From NCBI GenBank assembly GCA_039619475.1, contig CM077115.1, positions 35,972,083 to 36,036,082 on the forward strand: a stretch of DNA of 64,000 bases. Reading direction: 5' to 3'. Numbering within the stretch: position 1 is the stretch's first letter; each line of letters opens with the position of its first letter. The notes under the pieces are model-generated. The model worked only from the letters and a program-made list of their open reading frames with translations, was not told the DNA's origin and made no database searches. A program made the position numbers and the translations under genes. Below, piece after piece: positions 37,169-50,200 of this stretch. This stretch comes from Icerya purchasi (Eukaryota; Arthropoda; Insecta; Hemiptera; Monophlebidae).

Positions 37169-38900
37169 GTGTGTTGCAAATTTGTTGTTGTTTTTACCGT
37201 TTCTGCTCTTTAGGAACGTTTGATGTTAGTTTTACCGGATCGGCGGCGGATTATTTAATTAAACACACAACACTACACCGAGTACATACTTTCATTTTAC
37301 GGTAAATTGGTCGGTCCTAGAAAAAAATTTAAAAAAAGAAAAAAAAAGTCGGAGGAATTTACGAGTGTCAAGAAATTTTTAATGCCCCTCTTCCTCATCC
37401 TCCGATGATAGGTGTTTCTGGACATGCAATGCTCCTGATTCCTAGCAGCGATGAAATTATTCAAAACGATTTATATTTATATTCTCAATAAAAAAAAAAA
37501 GGAAATAAACAACTATTGAAAAATATTGAAAAAAGCGCCTCGACGGATATAACAAAAACACACACACACACAGATAAATAACGAAATTACGAATAGGGTC
37601 ACGTTTACCTTTTAAAAGTTTTGATATACTCCTAAAATCTGAATTTTCTAAAAGGATTCCCTCATTCGGATCATCGTATTAATTCTCTAAACTACACCAA
37701 TTACATCTCTTACTAAAATTGACATGCTAAATAATAAAAAAAAAATTATTACAAGTAATCAACTATAAAAAAAGTTTATCCCAAAAAATCGAAAATACAT
37801 AAGCCGCTAGATTACACAGTTAAAGTGTCTAGTTCACACAGAGTGTGCACGATTCCGTAGTTTTATCATTTAGTCGTAGTTAGTAATTTTCTAAATTGAA
37901 AAATACTTTTGCAAATAATGAAACAATTTTGAAGGTGAACTTAGCCAGAGCTACCGTGGCATTACGTTAGGCACAGCGGTGTTTCGTTCTCGGGTATCCC
38001 GCTGCGGCGCATTGACGCTTTAAAAAGTTTCACTTGCGCCGTGATAAAAAAAAATAAATAAATAAATAAAGGCGAACTTGCCTGTTTCTCACTTTTTTTT
38101 CCTCAAAATTTAAGTGATCGGGAAGAACTACTTTCTAATAGTTGATCAGTGTTTGTCAACTCTTCGTTCTACATGATTTCGTAGATGTGATAAGAGTAAT
38201 TGATAAGTTTTTTTGTTTAATTTCTTTATAACAGTTCTAAATCATCGAGAGAATATATATATATATGTGTGTGTAAGGCTTAAAACAAAAATAAAATTTA
38301 AAAAAACGTTCGTTAAAATGTTACAGCGGTATTATTTATGTTGAGGAAAATATCTGTTGTTTTTGTTTTTCGATTGTCGGCTTTTATCTTTTTTTTTTTT
38401 CATTATTATTAGAGGGAATATCTTCTTAAGCTAAGGTGTTATTTGTTTTTTTCTTGAATTTTGTGGACTGCGACACTTAACGATGAGGATCTTCTTTGTA
38501 TATCTCGTCCTTCTCTCTTCTGTTAATATGCTTTTTTAAAATTTTCCGTTCTTTTCCGATTTTTTCGATTTAGCTCACGAATTTTAAATCAGTAACTGCT
38601 TTACCAGTAACATTTAATTGTCTGCAATATTAATTATTTTCATATTTTTCTTTTAGCATTTTCATTGAACCACTTTTTTTGGTCTTATTTTTCCGAAATT
38701 AATTTTTTAACTGAGAGTTATACATAATAATAGCGCTGAAGGTTTCATATGAAAGCATCTTCGGTGAAATCAAAAAAAATAAATATTAATAAAAAATCTT
38801 TTAACATCCTGTTTGTTAATTAATAAAATATAGTAATTTATTACAAATACAAATATTATAACAAACGAATTTAAGAATAACATGAAAATTCAGGTACAAC

Positions 38901-38978
38901 AATAGGAAATAAAACGGGTTAGAATATATCGACTTTAAATTGTTAATTTATACTACATAAACCGTTTTATTTCCTATT
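38901..38978. repeat. Foldback with 17-bp perfect arms in an intron
   Basis: AATAGGAAATAAAACGG at 38901-38917 is exactly complementary to CCGTTTTATTTCCTATT at 38962-38978, with a 44-base AT-rich loop. It lies in the last intron of the coiled-coil gene, about 540 bases before the terminal exon. Confidence 0.85.
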
Positions 38979-39515
38979 TGGGGACCTCAGTGTGATTTAG
39001 AATTTGTTTCTGATCACATATATAGCGAGTTGTGTTCTTAGTTGTACCTGAAAACGATTCTGAAATTTCTTTGTTATATTTCTATTTGTAATAAATTACT
39101 ATAAGATTTTAAATAAATATTAATTTCTTAAAGCACTATTTCGTGTTATCTTTACGGAAGGTAGTGTAACGCTTTTTCTAAATTTTGTCGCGGTTATTTA
39201 TTCATTTATTTATTTTTAATATAAACACTAGTATAGTATATATCGTTTTGCGTTTATACTTCGACCTTTGCAAGATACTTATTCAACAGCAGTGCCTAAA
39301 AATTATACGGATAATATTTTTTTGACAAATTTTCTTGTTACCAGTTATTTTACATTCGCGATGTGTTTTTATGTTTTATTTTTAAATACACACTACTTGC
39401 GCGTGACGAATGCAACGTATGGAAAGTGAGGGGGGAGCATATATCAAAGAAACGAAAAAAGCGATTAGTATAAAACAAGGCAAAAATTCTAATCGGTTGT
39501 TTTATTAATTTCTAG

Positions 39516-39638
39516 GCGAACAATCAGAGTGTATCGTCGCGGATGTCCACTCCGAGGCCGCAGCACTGCAGTCCGGTGTCGGTAATTACCTCGCCGACGC
39601 CATCTTCGTCAATTCGAGCGGAATCGGTTGCTTCGTAG
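39516..39638 (+). CDS. Coiled-coil gene, terminal exon with Ser/Pro tail and stop
   Basis: The acceptor is ttattaatttctag, and 40 codons in phase 0 end at TAG. The tail continues directly from the coiled coil (ANNQSVSSRMSTPRPQHCSP) and finishes in a Ser/Thr/Pro-rich segment ending RAESVAS. It is probably disordered and contains several SP/TP sites. An antisense ORF of 81 codons overlaps but lacks splice support. A 3' UTR follows. Confidence 0.82.
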   Translation, partial: ANNQSVSSRMSTPRPQHCSPVSVITSPTPSSSIRAESVAS

Positions 39639-40675
39639 AGCTGTGTGTTCTTTGTCTGCAGCACCGTCGGCAGAACCAGAGGACGGCTGTGCGTATTTCT
39701 GACCGTAGACCGTGATGGGCCGATTTCGTCCGGATGAGGATAGCGATTGAGTCGGCGATCAGTGCTCATCGAAGCTGTTCCGTTCTCGTTGCCGCTGCTA
39801 AAAGCCCGTCGTTTCTGTAATTACGTAGCTCTTCTTTTGACACACTTGTCTACACTGTACTGTTATTGATCTCGATCGTGTTCGGGGTGACGGTGCGCTG
39901 CGCTTCTCCTTCGTTCGACGATGTTGCGACGAAGGAGGCGAAGCGTTCAGTCGCGAAAATCTGTCGTCGCGCGATGTTTCCTTTGAAAACCTTTTAATTT
40001 TCTAAGTTTCTATTACAAGTTCGTATTTTTAACAATTAAAATTCAGCATTTTTTCTCTCCTAGAAAGCTTATATATTTCGATCGTCTCTTTTATACGTAC
40101 TGTGTTATTAGTAGTTGGCCGATGCCGCGTCCGCCATCTTGTATGATATTATTATTTTAAATCCTCTCCTCCTCCTCCTCCTCCTCTCGCCTGTCCTACA
40201 CTACAGATAAACTGTATTGCGCCGCGCGTGTCGAAGAGTAATATGTTTTTCGATGTTACCAGCAGGTTAGTAGTACGGGTTGATATACTACTGCAGATGT
40301 ACGAAAATTATATCGAATGTGCGTAGTAGTATTTAAACTTTTCTTTCTGCGATCATTACACTATTCTTAGTATCTGTTTAGTAAGTAGAATTAAATTGCC
40401 CGCCGCCAATTTTGCTCCGGCCAGCCTATTGAATTATTATCGTTGTTTCTGTCGATCCTTCTGTTTCTAACATCGAGCCTTTTCTCCGTTTTCTTATGAA
40501 TATTTTTGCATTTAAAATGCCTAGTTTATCCACGTAATAGTAATTTTGTCAACTTTTCTCCCTTTTATTTTTATTTATATATACATACATATATATATAT
40601 TTATTTATATGTATGTATATGTATATGTGTATATGTATGTAGTTAATAAAGCCGTAGAAACCGCACTTCTTATCC
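39639..40675 (+). other. Probable 3' UTR of the coiled-coil gene
   Basis: The roughly 1 kb after the stop at 39638 has no supported ORF. It contains a CTC-rich tract near 40167-40190 and TATG/TATA-rich simple sequence at 40578-40640, followed by a canonical poly(A) signal at 40645. Extent is inferred from that signal only. Confidence 0.45.
40645..40650 (+). terminator. Poly(A) signal AATAAA for the coiled-coil gene
   Basis: A canonical AATAAA lies about 1 kb after the terminal stop, followed within 40 bases by a TGTTCATTGTT-type T/G-rich stretch. Other AATAAA hexamers occur in this AT-rich DNA, so the assignment is tentative. Confidence 0.4.
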
Positions 40676-43246
40676 TACACTGTTCATTGTTAAATTTTTT
40701 TTCTCTTTATTCTTGGTAACTATTAAACTGTAGAATACGATAGAAATTGCTGCTTAAAAAAAAAAGAAATTGAAAACACTTACGTTTCTTTCTTTTTAAA
40801 AATTAATATTCATTTTATTAAAGAAAATTCTAAAAGTACAGTAGACGTCCAACATTCGCTTAACATTCGCGGCTTCAAGTTTTTGGATATTATATATATA
40901 CGCGGTAAGTAGGCAGAAACCCAGATACAACTTTAAGGGGAGGATGCGCCAGTTACTGTAGAAGTTCCATTGTTCAGTACTGACAGGTACAAAGTCTCTC
41001 GGTTGCTCTTATTTTTCATTCGGTTATAAACCGAGAAGCGATTAATGACTCCTATTCTTTAAAAGAAATTTTTTGCATCAGTCTTAATAATAGTAATAAT
41101 AGTGATAATAGAACTACCTACGAAAAAAAAAAAAATAAATAATAATAATAGTATTACATAAAACGAAAATATGAAAGGAAAAAAAATGCAGGGATTTTAG
41201 TTTAGTGTTTTGTATATTAACTGCTAGATTATAGAGCTGCCCCGAAATTAGATTTATCCATTTGTTAACGTGAACCTATCATATCAACTGCAGCAGTACA
41301 AAATTTAAAAAATCAAATAACACCGAGAATCTTCGGGATTTTCGTTTCTGCATTGCGTATTGTCAGAACTTGTTGTTTGCTCTATCGATAAAAGTTTATA
41401 CTTTTATAGAACGTCGGTAAACGAGAGAGGTGTATGTCTCTTGGTGAAGAATTTCCCCCTTTTAGATTTGTCAGAGTTTTAGTTATTTTAAAAATTTTTT
41501 CATCATTCCGTCTATTCTTTTTTTTGTACGGTACAGTCATTTTGACCGGCGCGAATATTTTACCAGCTTTTTGTGTCTTCCTAGTCACATACTTTGTCAG
41601 TTTTTCCGTTAGGTTTGTGTGTTCTGAACATCGACAGAGTACTCCTGTGCTTTAGAGAGCCAACGGAAGATAATCACGAGACAAGCTTCTAACCTCGACT
41701 GCAGCTGATATTAACGCTATACTGTTTCGTAATCACGAGCAAACTAAATTTAACAACCGCTCGCTGCGCCAGATATGAAAAAAAAACAAAAAAAAAAAAA
41801 GCATATAACCCAAATGTCGGGGTTAATAAATAGACGAACTTGACATTTACCTAAATGAATATTTAATTACGAAAAATAACTCTAAACGGATTTTTCCTTT
41901 GTCGTTTTATTTTTCTTCTACAAATTATTTTCTTTTAAACCGCTGTTAAGAACGATAATGGGGGGTCTACTGTACGTATTTTTTATTTCGATGTGTTCGT
42001 ATCTTCTAATATCCCCCCCCCCCCTAGTAAATGAAGTAAAAAATGTTCTCTTCTCGGCTTTTGCAAACATTACTATTGCTCCTTTTATCAGTCTATCTTT
42101 TTTCCTAACCGTTTTCTTCTCGTTCCTTCTTTCACTTCCCCCTCTCCCCCTCTCACTCTCTCTTTCTTGATATTACTTTTGTAAATATAAAATATTTATA
42201 TTTTAAAATAATAATACAAAAAGTACAAATTTTTTTACGATTTAAGGCAAAGAATTTACTTTCAAAATTATTTATATATCATTACTTTTTACTATTTATT
42301 AAGCAAAAGAGAGATTAAGAGATGTCGGAGAAATCTACTCGCGGCAACACCCAGTAATTGTGTACCCTTTAATGCTCTGTTAACGTAGTTTCGCTTTTTA
42401 AGCGTTTTTTTTTTTCTTTTTATCGTTTCAATTTTTTCGTTCGTTATCAAAATTGTTTTTCTTTTTTTGTTTTTGTTTTATTTTTTTATGTGTTCATTAA
42501 ATTTATTTATATCGACTTTTTATTAGCTAAATTAATTTGCCATACTATAATTTAACTCTGTACGCGTAATATGCGGAAGAGACTGCGATCAGCTTTTTTC
42601 AATCGATTGAGACGGCGGTCCCTTAATTTTAGACCTATTCGCTTGATTTTCCCTTTTTTTCCATGAAGTTTGGCGAAGTAAACAAGTTCGTTAAATTTAC
42701 ATTTTAAAGAAATTAACATAAAAAAAAAATAAAAAAATGCAAATCATTGCCTGTAAGTGTAAGGATTTTGTTAAGACGATATTTTTGTGTTGGCTGTGTA
42801 TTATAAAAGAATTATAGTAGATTTTTAAGCGCTTTGAAAGTTTTTCAAAGAGAAGTAAATTTAAACATGGAATGATCAACTTTTTAAATGAACTTCCATT
42901 ATTTCAGGTTAAACTGAAGTAATCTCATTGTGCGAAGCGAGTTAAAAAGTAATTTATAGAAATTATAAAATCTAAAAAATTTATTGTCAGCTACAAAAAA
43001 AAAAAAAAAGTAAATAAAAGAAAAAAGAATGTTATACTCTATGCAGCGTAACAAACGATACAAAAGTAGTGTAAAACACCTTTGGGTCAGAAAACGTCAT
43101 TTTTTTTTTTTTGCTGTATTCATAGTAATAAAATGCCAAATAATCTCATTCTTCCTTTAATTATATGCATAAAAGGGTTCTGTACTTTAAGTATATATTT
43201 TTCTTAGTCATAGATACAATGCATTTGTGGTTTAATATTTTTATAC

Positions 43247-43327
<81 letters not shown>

Positions 43328-43814
43328 CATATATTATATATATATATATATATATATTTAATGTACACATAACTATACTGCAGTGGTTATTAAATTACAA
43401 TTTTTACATTATATCACACAAGTACGCAGTGCGCACCTAGAAATGCTACAATTAAAAATAATTGATTCGCTAATTAATTATTAAAAATTATGCGCAATTC
43501 GACATACACTACTGATAATGTACATATAGAAAAAAAATTTCTTGTAAGCATCAGTTTCGTTTATCACTCAAAATACTGTTCAAATTACAATGTATTTAAA
43601 TATGTAAAGCGATAAATATTAATTTTGTACATTATTTATAAAAGTAACATTAAATTATAATATAATTTTTTATTCACACATACAAAAATATCTGAAGACG
43701 GTAATTGTTTTTTTTTTGTTTTTTTTTTTCTATTTAATTACACATAAAACATGTTCTCGATGTGTTACAGATCATGTAATTTTCTCTTTCTCTCTCTCTC
43801 TCTCTCTCTTGTAG
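40676..43814. other. Non-coding between the two candidate 3' ends
   Basis: AT-rich, with a C10 run near 42013, TC-rich sequence at 42140-42170, the TA microsatellite and a (tc)n tract leading into the acceptor at 43814. It is either intergenic or the intron of a longer isoform. Confidence 0.5.
43251..43365. repeat. (TA)n microsatellite of about 110 bp
   Basis: An almost uninterrupted TA alternation with two small interruptions (tattatatatacatatatta). It is self-complementary and can extrude as a cruciform. It lies about 0.45 kb before the strong acceptor at 43814. Confidence 0.97.
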
Positions 43815-43864
43815 GTCCTGTAAAAGTCACGGCGAAATTTGCAGAATCCAATGCCATCATCTAA
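43815..43864 (+). CDS. Candidate alternative terminal exon with a 16-residue tail
   Basis: A very strong acceptor, (tc)n-rich pyrimidine tract then ttgtag, precedes GT followed by an open frame PVKVTAKFAESNAII and TAA. Entered in this phase it needs a preceding exon ending with one base. The exon ending at 34619 does exactly that (AATG|), giving a junction Gly and skipping the coiled coil. Joined instead to the phase-0 exon ending at 37168 it would read only two residues before a stop. It may therefore be an alternative 3' end of the coiled-coil gene or the last exon of another + strand transcript. A poly(A) signal follows at 44258. Confidence 0.38.
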
Positions 43865-44257
43865 ATCGTGTTTTTATCTAGTCTCTGTAGTGCCATGTAA
43901 AATGTGTATAGGTATTTTTAGAAACGAAAATGGCACTGTTTTCTATTTATTTATATATTCATATTGCAGGTAGTCACCTAATTCTTTTAACGGAATTTTC
44001 AGTAAACAAAATGGTGACTTCTTTTAGTTATGTGTACATACATATTTTTAATGATACTTATGTACTCTACTACTTATTAATTAATGATTTAATTATTTGT
44101 TTATAATTATTAGAACTACTTGTAGTATTAGCAGTAGTTTACGCTTTAAGTAAATGAAAATTGAAGATGACTATTTTTACTATTATTCTCTTTATTACGT
44201 GTACGTTTGTATGTTTGTTTTATTATAACGCGCGTGTATACAAGGATAAATAAGTGC

Positions 44258-44263
44258 AATAAA
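44258..44263 (+). terminator. Poly(A) signal AATAAA with GT-rich downstream element
   Basis: AATAAA is followed about 20 bases later by a GT/T-rich tract (gcgttgttggtttttttc), a classical cleavage-site arrangement. It lies 394 bases after the stop of the candidate exon at 43815 and supports a transcript ending here on the + strand. Confidence 0.5.
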
Positions 44264-44283
44264 TTATTTAAATATCTACTGCG

Positions 44284-47200
44284 TTGTTGGTTTTTTTCTT
44301 TCTTTCTTTTTTCACATCTAAATAGGGAACACGGTACTCGAGTGTGTAACGTCGCAAATATCGGCGAATAATACGGAGTTTTTAATGTATAGGAAAGAAG
44401 TCCGTTCGAATTTGTGAGGAGAAAGTCTGAAAATCAATATATAATCGGAGAGGAAATTAAATAGCACGTATAGAGTAGCTTTATAATTGGAGATCATGAT
44501 AAGAACTTTGTGTACAACCGACAGAGGAAGAAATTAAGGAATCATTTTTGTAAGCATAACGGCGGGAGATTTAACGTGCAAAACTGATTCGGAATAATTT
44601 AAAGAAGAGCGGGAAAAAATTGGAACCATCAATTTAGTGAAGATTGTGAAGTGGCTAGGAAAAAGTGAATTGTAAGTTGTTGGAGTATGCAAATTTTAGA
44701 AAGAATACGGCATAAGTTAGTGACCATTCAGGTATCGGTCTTTCATTATTAAATTCGCCGTACGACCTAATACACGTAATATTCAAATTCAAAATTATTT
44801 CACTTATCACTTATTATAAACATCCATTAGCAGTTTTATCAAGTTATCTCGTTTATGAGAAATTTTGTTATCCTTATTCACTTTTTCCACATTCTACATA
44901 TTTCACGCTCTGTAATACTGTAAAATAACGTCATGTCTATATCACTATATCCCGTTTATTTAACCCTTTTAATTTTCAATGTATTTTTTGGTGTTGCACA
45001 TCTTTAAATATGTATCTTTTTTCTCGCTGAAACGTTTCCATCTAAATTTTATTCAATGTTTAAATCGTAATTATCCGCTTGATTTTTGATTTTATTAATT
45101 CGAATTGTATTAATCTCGTACAAAATAATAATAATTATTCTATTCCGTATTTTTTTTTCTGAAACTCCCCCCTGTGCACAGAGGCTTACCGGAATTTACA
45201 ATAAATAACATATTCTAGCAAGAGTCCTCCGGTGGAAGAGAACAATAATCTTTTTGCCGCCAGTTGACTGTTACGTTAATAATAATTTTCAGAACGAAGT
45301 AGCTACAGTGTGTCATTGTACGTACTATTTTCTACAATGATACTGGGATATTTGAAGTTTTGGCATCACGATTGAGTGCTTTAGAATACACGATTGTATG
45401 ATGTTAACGACGCGGTAGTATTTTTACTTTGATCTTCTACGAAAGAAAAAGTAATATTCGGTAGAATAATCTTTAAAGATAGCGTAGATGTTAAATCGTT
45501 CAACCATTACAAAATCTGCATTTAGACTGTACGTCTGTGTTACAATTAAAGATAATCAACTTCTCGCTATAGCAGTTATGAGTTCTTTCCGACTGGGGAT
45601 ACATATCCGCTTCTCAAACTCCGTCTGAGTTACGTAACTGCGAACAGACAGGGTAACAAAGCGTCTTTGGTAGATTTTGATAGTTGTATGCGCAGCTAGC
45701 CTCTTTCGGGGTTGAGATATACATTAAATTACACTGCCGTCGGAGATAAATTCGACTTTTTTATTCGTCGTGCGACATCTTTCGAAGTTGAGATGTGTTC
45801 TCCGAACACGCGGATATATTCGAAGTTGGCCATGCCTAATTAACATAACAGACGTTTGTAGTTAAGTTTTTTTTTTTTGTCATTTTGCATGCAGAGAACT
45901 ATTACGCGCCCGGGGGGGGGGGGATTAAATAAAATATATTGCTTTTACTCCTGTTCAACGCGAGGGAACGTTAAAAAACCAAGATGCTACTATACTCTAC
46001 TATTGAATTAAGACTACCCTGCAATTATCGCTCAAAAACTTCATCATAGGCAGGCGCTAAACAAACACAGCGAAAGGACAATGTGTGATCGGCAGGATAA
46101 AACTGCAAAGTAAAGAAAAATGCCGCTTTTCTTATTTTTTCCAATTTCCAATGTGAAAACAAAATAATTCGTAACACTTAAAAGATATGACGTTAGAGTA
46201 CGTAGTTTAAATGACAACATAAAAATGACGTTATTTGTCTCGCGTAACGAATATAAAAACGCATCGTTATTAAAAAAAAAAAAAAAAATAATTTTATCGT
46301 TAAATCCCTTCGCTTATTAATTAAAAAGAAGAAAAAAAATTTAAACCGCTCGAAATCATTTTATGTACAAAAATTAATTAATTTTATTCATAAAATAAGT
46401 TTTTTTTTTTTTTTTGTGGGCGCGCTTAAATAATTTTAATTAGATAAAGCGTAATTGTAACAATTAGGTATACATCTTTTTTTTTTTTTTTTTTTTTTTT
46501 TTAGTTTACGAACCACATTTTGATTTCAATTTAATTACTTTAAAAACTACATCTTATAAACCTTTTGAATAAATTGCAGTGGAAATAATAATGATAAATT
46601 GCCGCACGAAAAAAATATAATACACGCATTTTACTACGATTTAAAATTGCTGACATATCAAACAGAGAAATAAGTTTATAATATAGTTTCAGTACACAAT
46701 TCATTTAAAACTTTTATCGTACAATGTTTTTTTGGTCAGATTCGCGGTTTTTCTTAAGAAAAAAAAATTAAACAAAAAATTTTGCAATTTTCACTACACC
46801 TTTTGTGTATAATTTATAAGTAATATATAGGTTAAAATTTCTAAAACTGTTTTCCTTATATCCTTTTGTTTTTAAATGAATTTTATATAGAACAATTGAA
46901 AATTATTTTCAAATACGGCCAAGTTAAAATTTATAAGTGATAATTAAATATTCAAAACTCCCACGGTAGGTGTAATTATTGGAAATAAAATTTTGCCGCA
47001 AACACCGTGTTTTAAAATTTTTATATTTGACATTTCGAAAGGCTCTTCGCCATCATTAAAAACAAACTGAAGAACGTACAACGCGGTAAATACGGTCTTA
47101 AATGGTAACGACATTTTAAAAATAATCAACACGCCGAAAATTACAAACGGAACGAGTAAACAGAAATACGGAAAAGCAGAATGAAACAAAAGATCGAAAA

Positions 47201-50200
47201 CGTAAAAGACACATATCGAATACAAAGTAAACGAAAGTGACAAATCGAAAAAAAAATCCCCTAAACCGGTAAATTAAATATTACTCTTAACTAACAATAT
47301 TATTATAGGTTTCCAAATTGACGGACTAAAAGTGTTGGACTATTTCTCTATCTCGATGGCTTCCTTAATTAGCCATCGTCGGACATGCTCCTTAACCAGG
47401 ACGCTTAGATACTATGTTCGGTTTTTTCCCGATGTTCAGCTAGATTTCTCGACCCCGATTAAACACGGTCAGATGAAAAAATTTTAAAACACGATGTCTA
47501 CCGTACATATTATTTCTAATTATAAGTGATAATTTAACATTACTATACGGGGGTGTAATTAACAACGTTATACATTTTTTTTTTTTTTATTATTTTTCGG
47601 CTCGGCCGAAAATCAAGAGAAGAGTCGTCGGGGTTATATTTTAATCCGATCAGATATCGTTAGTTAATAAGAAGTAATCAATCTGACAGAGGTGATGAGT
47701 GGGGAAAGAGAAAGGACACAGGATATAAAGAGCATCGAGTCCCAGCGAAAACTGGACAGATAGCGGAACACTCCGCAAAAAGAGAAGATTAACACCTAAT
47801 AATAAACACATAATCAAAGTCGCAAACAACTCGTATCATTTGAATGGAGAGGGCAATAAAGGGAGGAAGATAATAGAGCACGGCTTAAGAAATAACGGAG
47901 GCAACAGAACGTTGAAGCGAGGAAAACAAAATGAACCATGAATTATCAGGAAGGCTAGGTTGAACAGATGAAAACTTTTACTCGATGGAAGGAGATTAAT
48001 GGGATTTTTCTTACAAAGGGAAATGGAAAGAAAACAGCAAACGAATTAGCCGCCTCATTACCGAAGATGTCTCGAAGCATCTGTATCAAATATCAGTGTG
48101 AATTGAATAGAGACAACAAAAGAACGTGGGTCAGTGAACGTATACAGAGAATAAGAAAATCACGAGAATAATTAAGAAAAAGAGAACAAATAGCCTCTGA
48201 TGAGCGCTCGTGGAATCGGAGATAACCGAATAATTGGGGGGAAAGCGATTAGAGGGAACAACACGTAGGATAGCCATTAACTCGGCTGTGAATATAAAAC
48301 AGAAAGAAACTGGACGAAAAGATCCGACAGATTAAAATCTGTAAGGATAAAAGAAGCTCCGATAATATCAGGTCCCCTCTCGAACCATTAGTAAAAACAG
48401 TTGCAAGGAAATAAGGAATTGATAGTGCTGTAGAGAATTCCTGCTTAACTACGGGGTTTGCAAAAGAAATTCTGAAAGAGAAGGTAGAGAATATTTAGAG
48501 AGATAAGTAAGGGAGATTAATAAAGGGAGTTTGTATGTATGGTCAAAAGAAATTAAGACGAGGAGAAATAAGAAATAAAGTAGGAATTTTCATAGGAGTA
48601 AAATGCCAGTTTTTAGAGATCGAGAAATAAAAATGAATAATAATACACGTGAGCGGATTTAGCAAAGAAACGATAGCCTAAATAAGATCTACGAATAGAC
48701 ACAGTGGTGGTGCATTCAATTCAGCAAGAACAGCTGGAACTGAATAGGATTTAGGTAGTGTACCAAAGACACAATTGAAGACAAGAATTTTGGATTAAAC
48801 CTAATTCAGGAGGTCGGACTTGGAGGTACAGGTAAAAAAGAACTAGAACGAATAATGGCCGTTTATACAGAGAGAAATCACCAGAGACCCATTTAGTTAG
48901 CGAAGGGGCCTTCGGCAAGTTTTTAGCCTTTTGATAGAAAAAGAAGAAAAATATCCGACACGTTCTGTGAAGGATATTATCAAGAAAGATAGCGAGATAA
49001 CAAATTAACACGGGAAAGAAACGTACTGTGTTTCAGGGAGGATTATAAGGTCGAAGAGCAAATACAGCACAAAAAGACTTTGCGAGGATAAATCGAAAAA
49101 TTAATTGAGGCGATCGTAATGAGGAATTAGGCGCTTCATCGGCTGCTACGAGATTGTGAAAACAGGAAATAAACATTAAAGAGAGGAAGTATTCTAAAGG
49201 AAAGGAAGCAAAGATAGTAGCGCGTATATATATTGAAAAGAGTACGACTCAGGGAGGAAAAACTTCCTCGAAGAGCGGAGAAATAAAGGGGAGAAGTGGA
49301 CATCTGTCGTGAGATTAACAATGAGAGAAAGAAATAAACTGAACCCCGGAATGTTAATTGCTGCTATTTCATCTCTTAAGGTTGGTAGATAAACATTACC
49401 GAAGACGCAAAAAACCCCAGTGATAGAAAACCGAGAAGGTATAATAATTTCGGGTAAAATATTTTTGTACATGTGAGAAACGAAAAAATTAAAATAATCA
49501 GGCGAGAGTCAAACCATATTAGTGGGAAATACATGATTCTGTTCTAGCCACCAAACAAAGCGATTATTTAGAATATATTCAAACATCTTTTTGACGCAAG
49601 ATGTTTAAAAGAAAATGGAACGTAGGGAAGTTTTTTGTTGTTTTTTTTTTGTAAAATAACGATAATAAAAAGATTTTCAGAAAAATTAAATTCGCGTGGA
49701 AAGGAAAGAATTAAAAAGATTTTTTTCAAAGCTAGATAATACCGACGGTTGGGAAATGTTTGTGAAAAAGCAACGATAAAAGTAATGAAGTTATCAATCG
49801 CAAACACTGAAGTCGCAAGGACGTCCAAATACAGTTGACGAGATTTCCAATCGAATTCGTACGTATCGATTTGAAAATAACTGTGGATTTTAAGGTTTCG
49901 TTAAAAAAAAAAATGGGCACCATTTTCGTATAAATTTCTGCATTAATTGTGTACCTATTTTCTTAGATGCATGGAAAAACATTGAACACGCGGAAGTCTC
50001 AGCTATTTCATTCCCAAAAATATTTTACAATTCAATATTTTTCCGCGAAGCGAAGAAAATAGGTAGATTTATGGAAACAAAAATTTATGCGAAAATGGTT
50101 CTCATTTTTTTTTTTTTTAGATAGTTTATAGTTTCAGTATTACGCTCTACTCTCGATATTTAAAATTATTTTTAATATACGAATCTTACCTTACCTACAT

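Larger units (their letters stand above)
31251..40650 (+). other. Gene locus: unrecognised coiled-coil, low-complexity protein (5' end not found)
   Basis: Five exons on the + strand join with matching phases (0/2, 2/0, 0/1, 1/0, 0/stop) into about 374 codons, which is strong evidence for a real gene although the family is not recognised. The protein runs: His/Asn-rich tract, acidic-basic patch, poly-Ala, aromatic segment (YYGSFHSYYNLCESW), Pro-rich segment, Ser/Pro-rich linker with a short Lys/Glu motif (IKNEEGIKSP), a roughly 80-residue helical coiled coil, and a Ser/Thr/Pro tail. This layout fits a nuclear regulator that dimerises through its C-terminus, comparable to TSC22-type or Apontic-like leucine-zipper factors, but I see no TSC box and no basic region, so no symbol is given. 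The first visible exon begins in phase 0 after a splice acceptor, so a start codon and at least one more exon lie upstream. Introns are 1711, 901, 2304 and 2347 bp and contain microsatellites, homopolymers and foldbacks. Confidence 0.8.

Noticed and set aside
39524..39769. Antisense ORF opposite the terminal exon
   Set aside because: Shadow of the coding exon and 3' UTR, with no splice or motif support.
43165..43440. Ile/Tyr-repeat ORF
   Set aside because: Translation of the TA microsatellite.
46944..47243. Hydrophobic - strand ORF as a chemoreceptor fragment
   Set aside because: Hydrophobicity follows from T-rich composition on that strand. No conserved motif or splice sites.
48190..48230. 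Hammerhead ribozyme core (ctgatgag)
   Set aside because: The downstream CGAAA element and stem pairing are missing.
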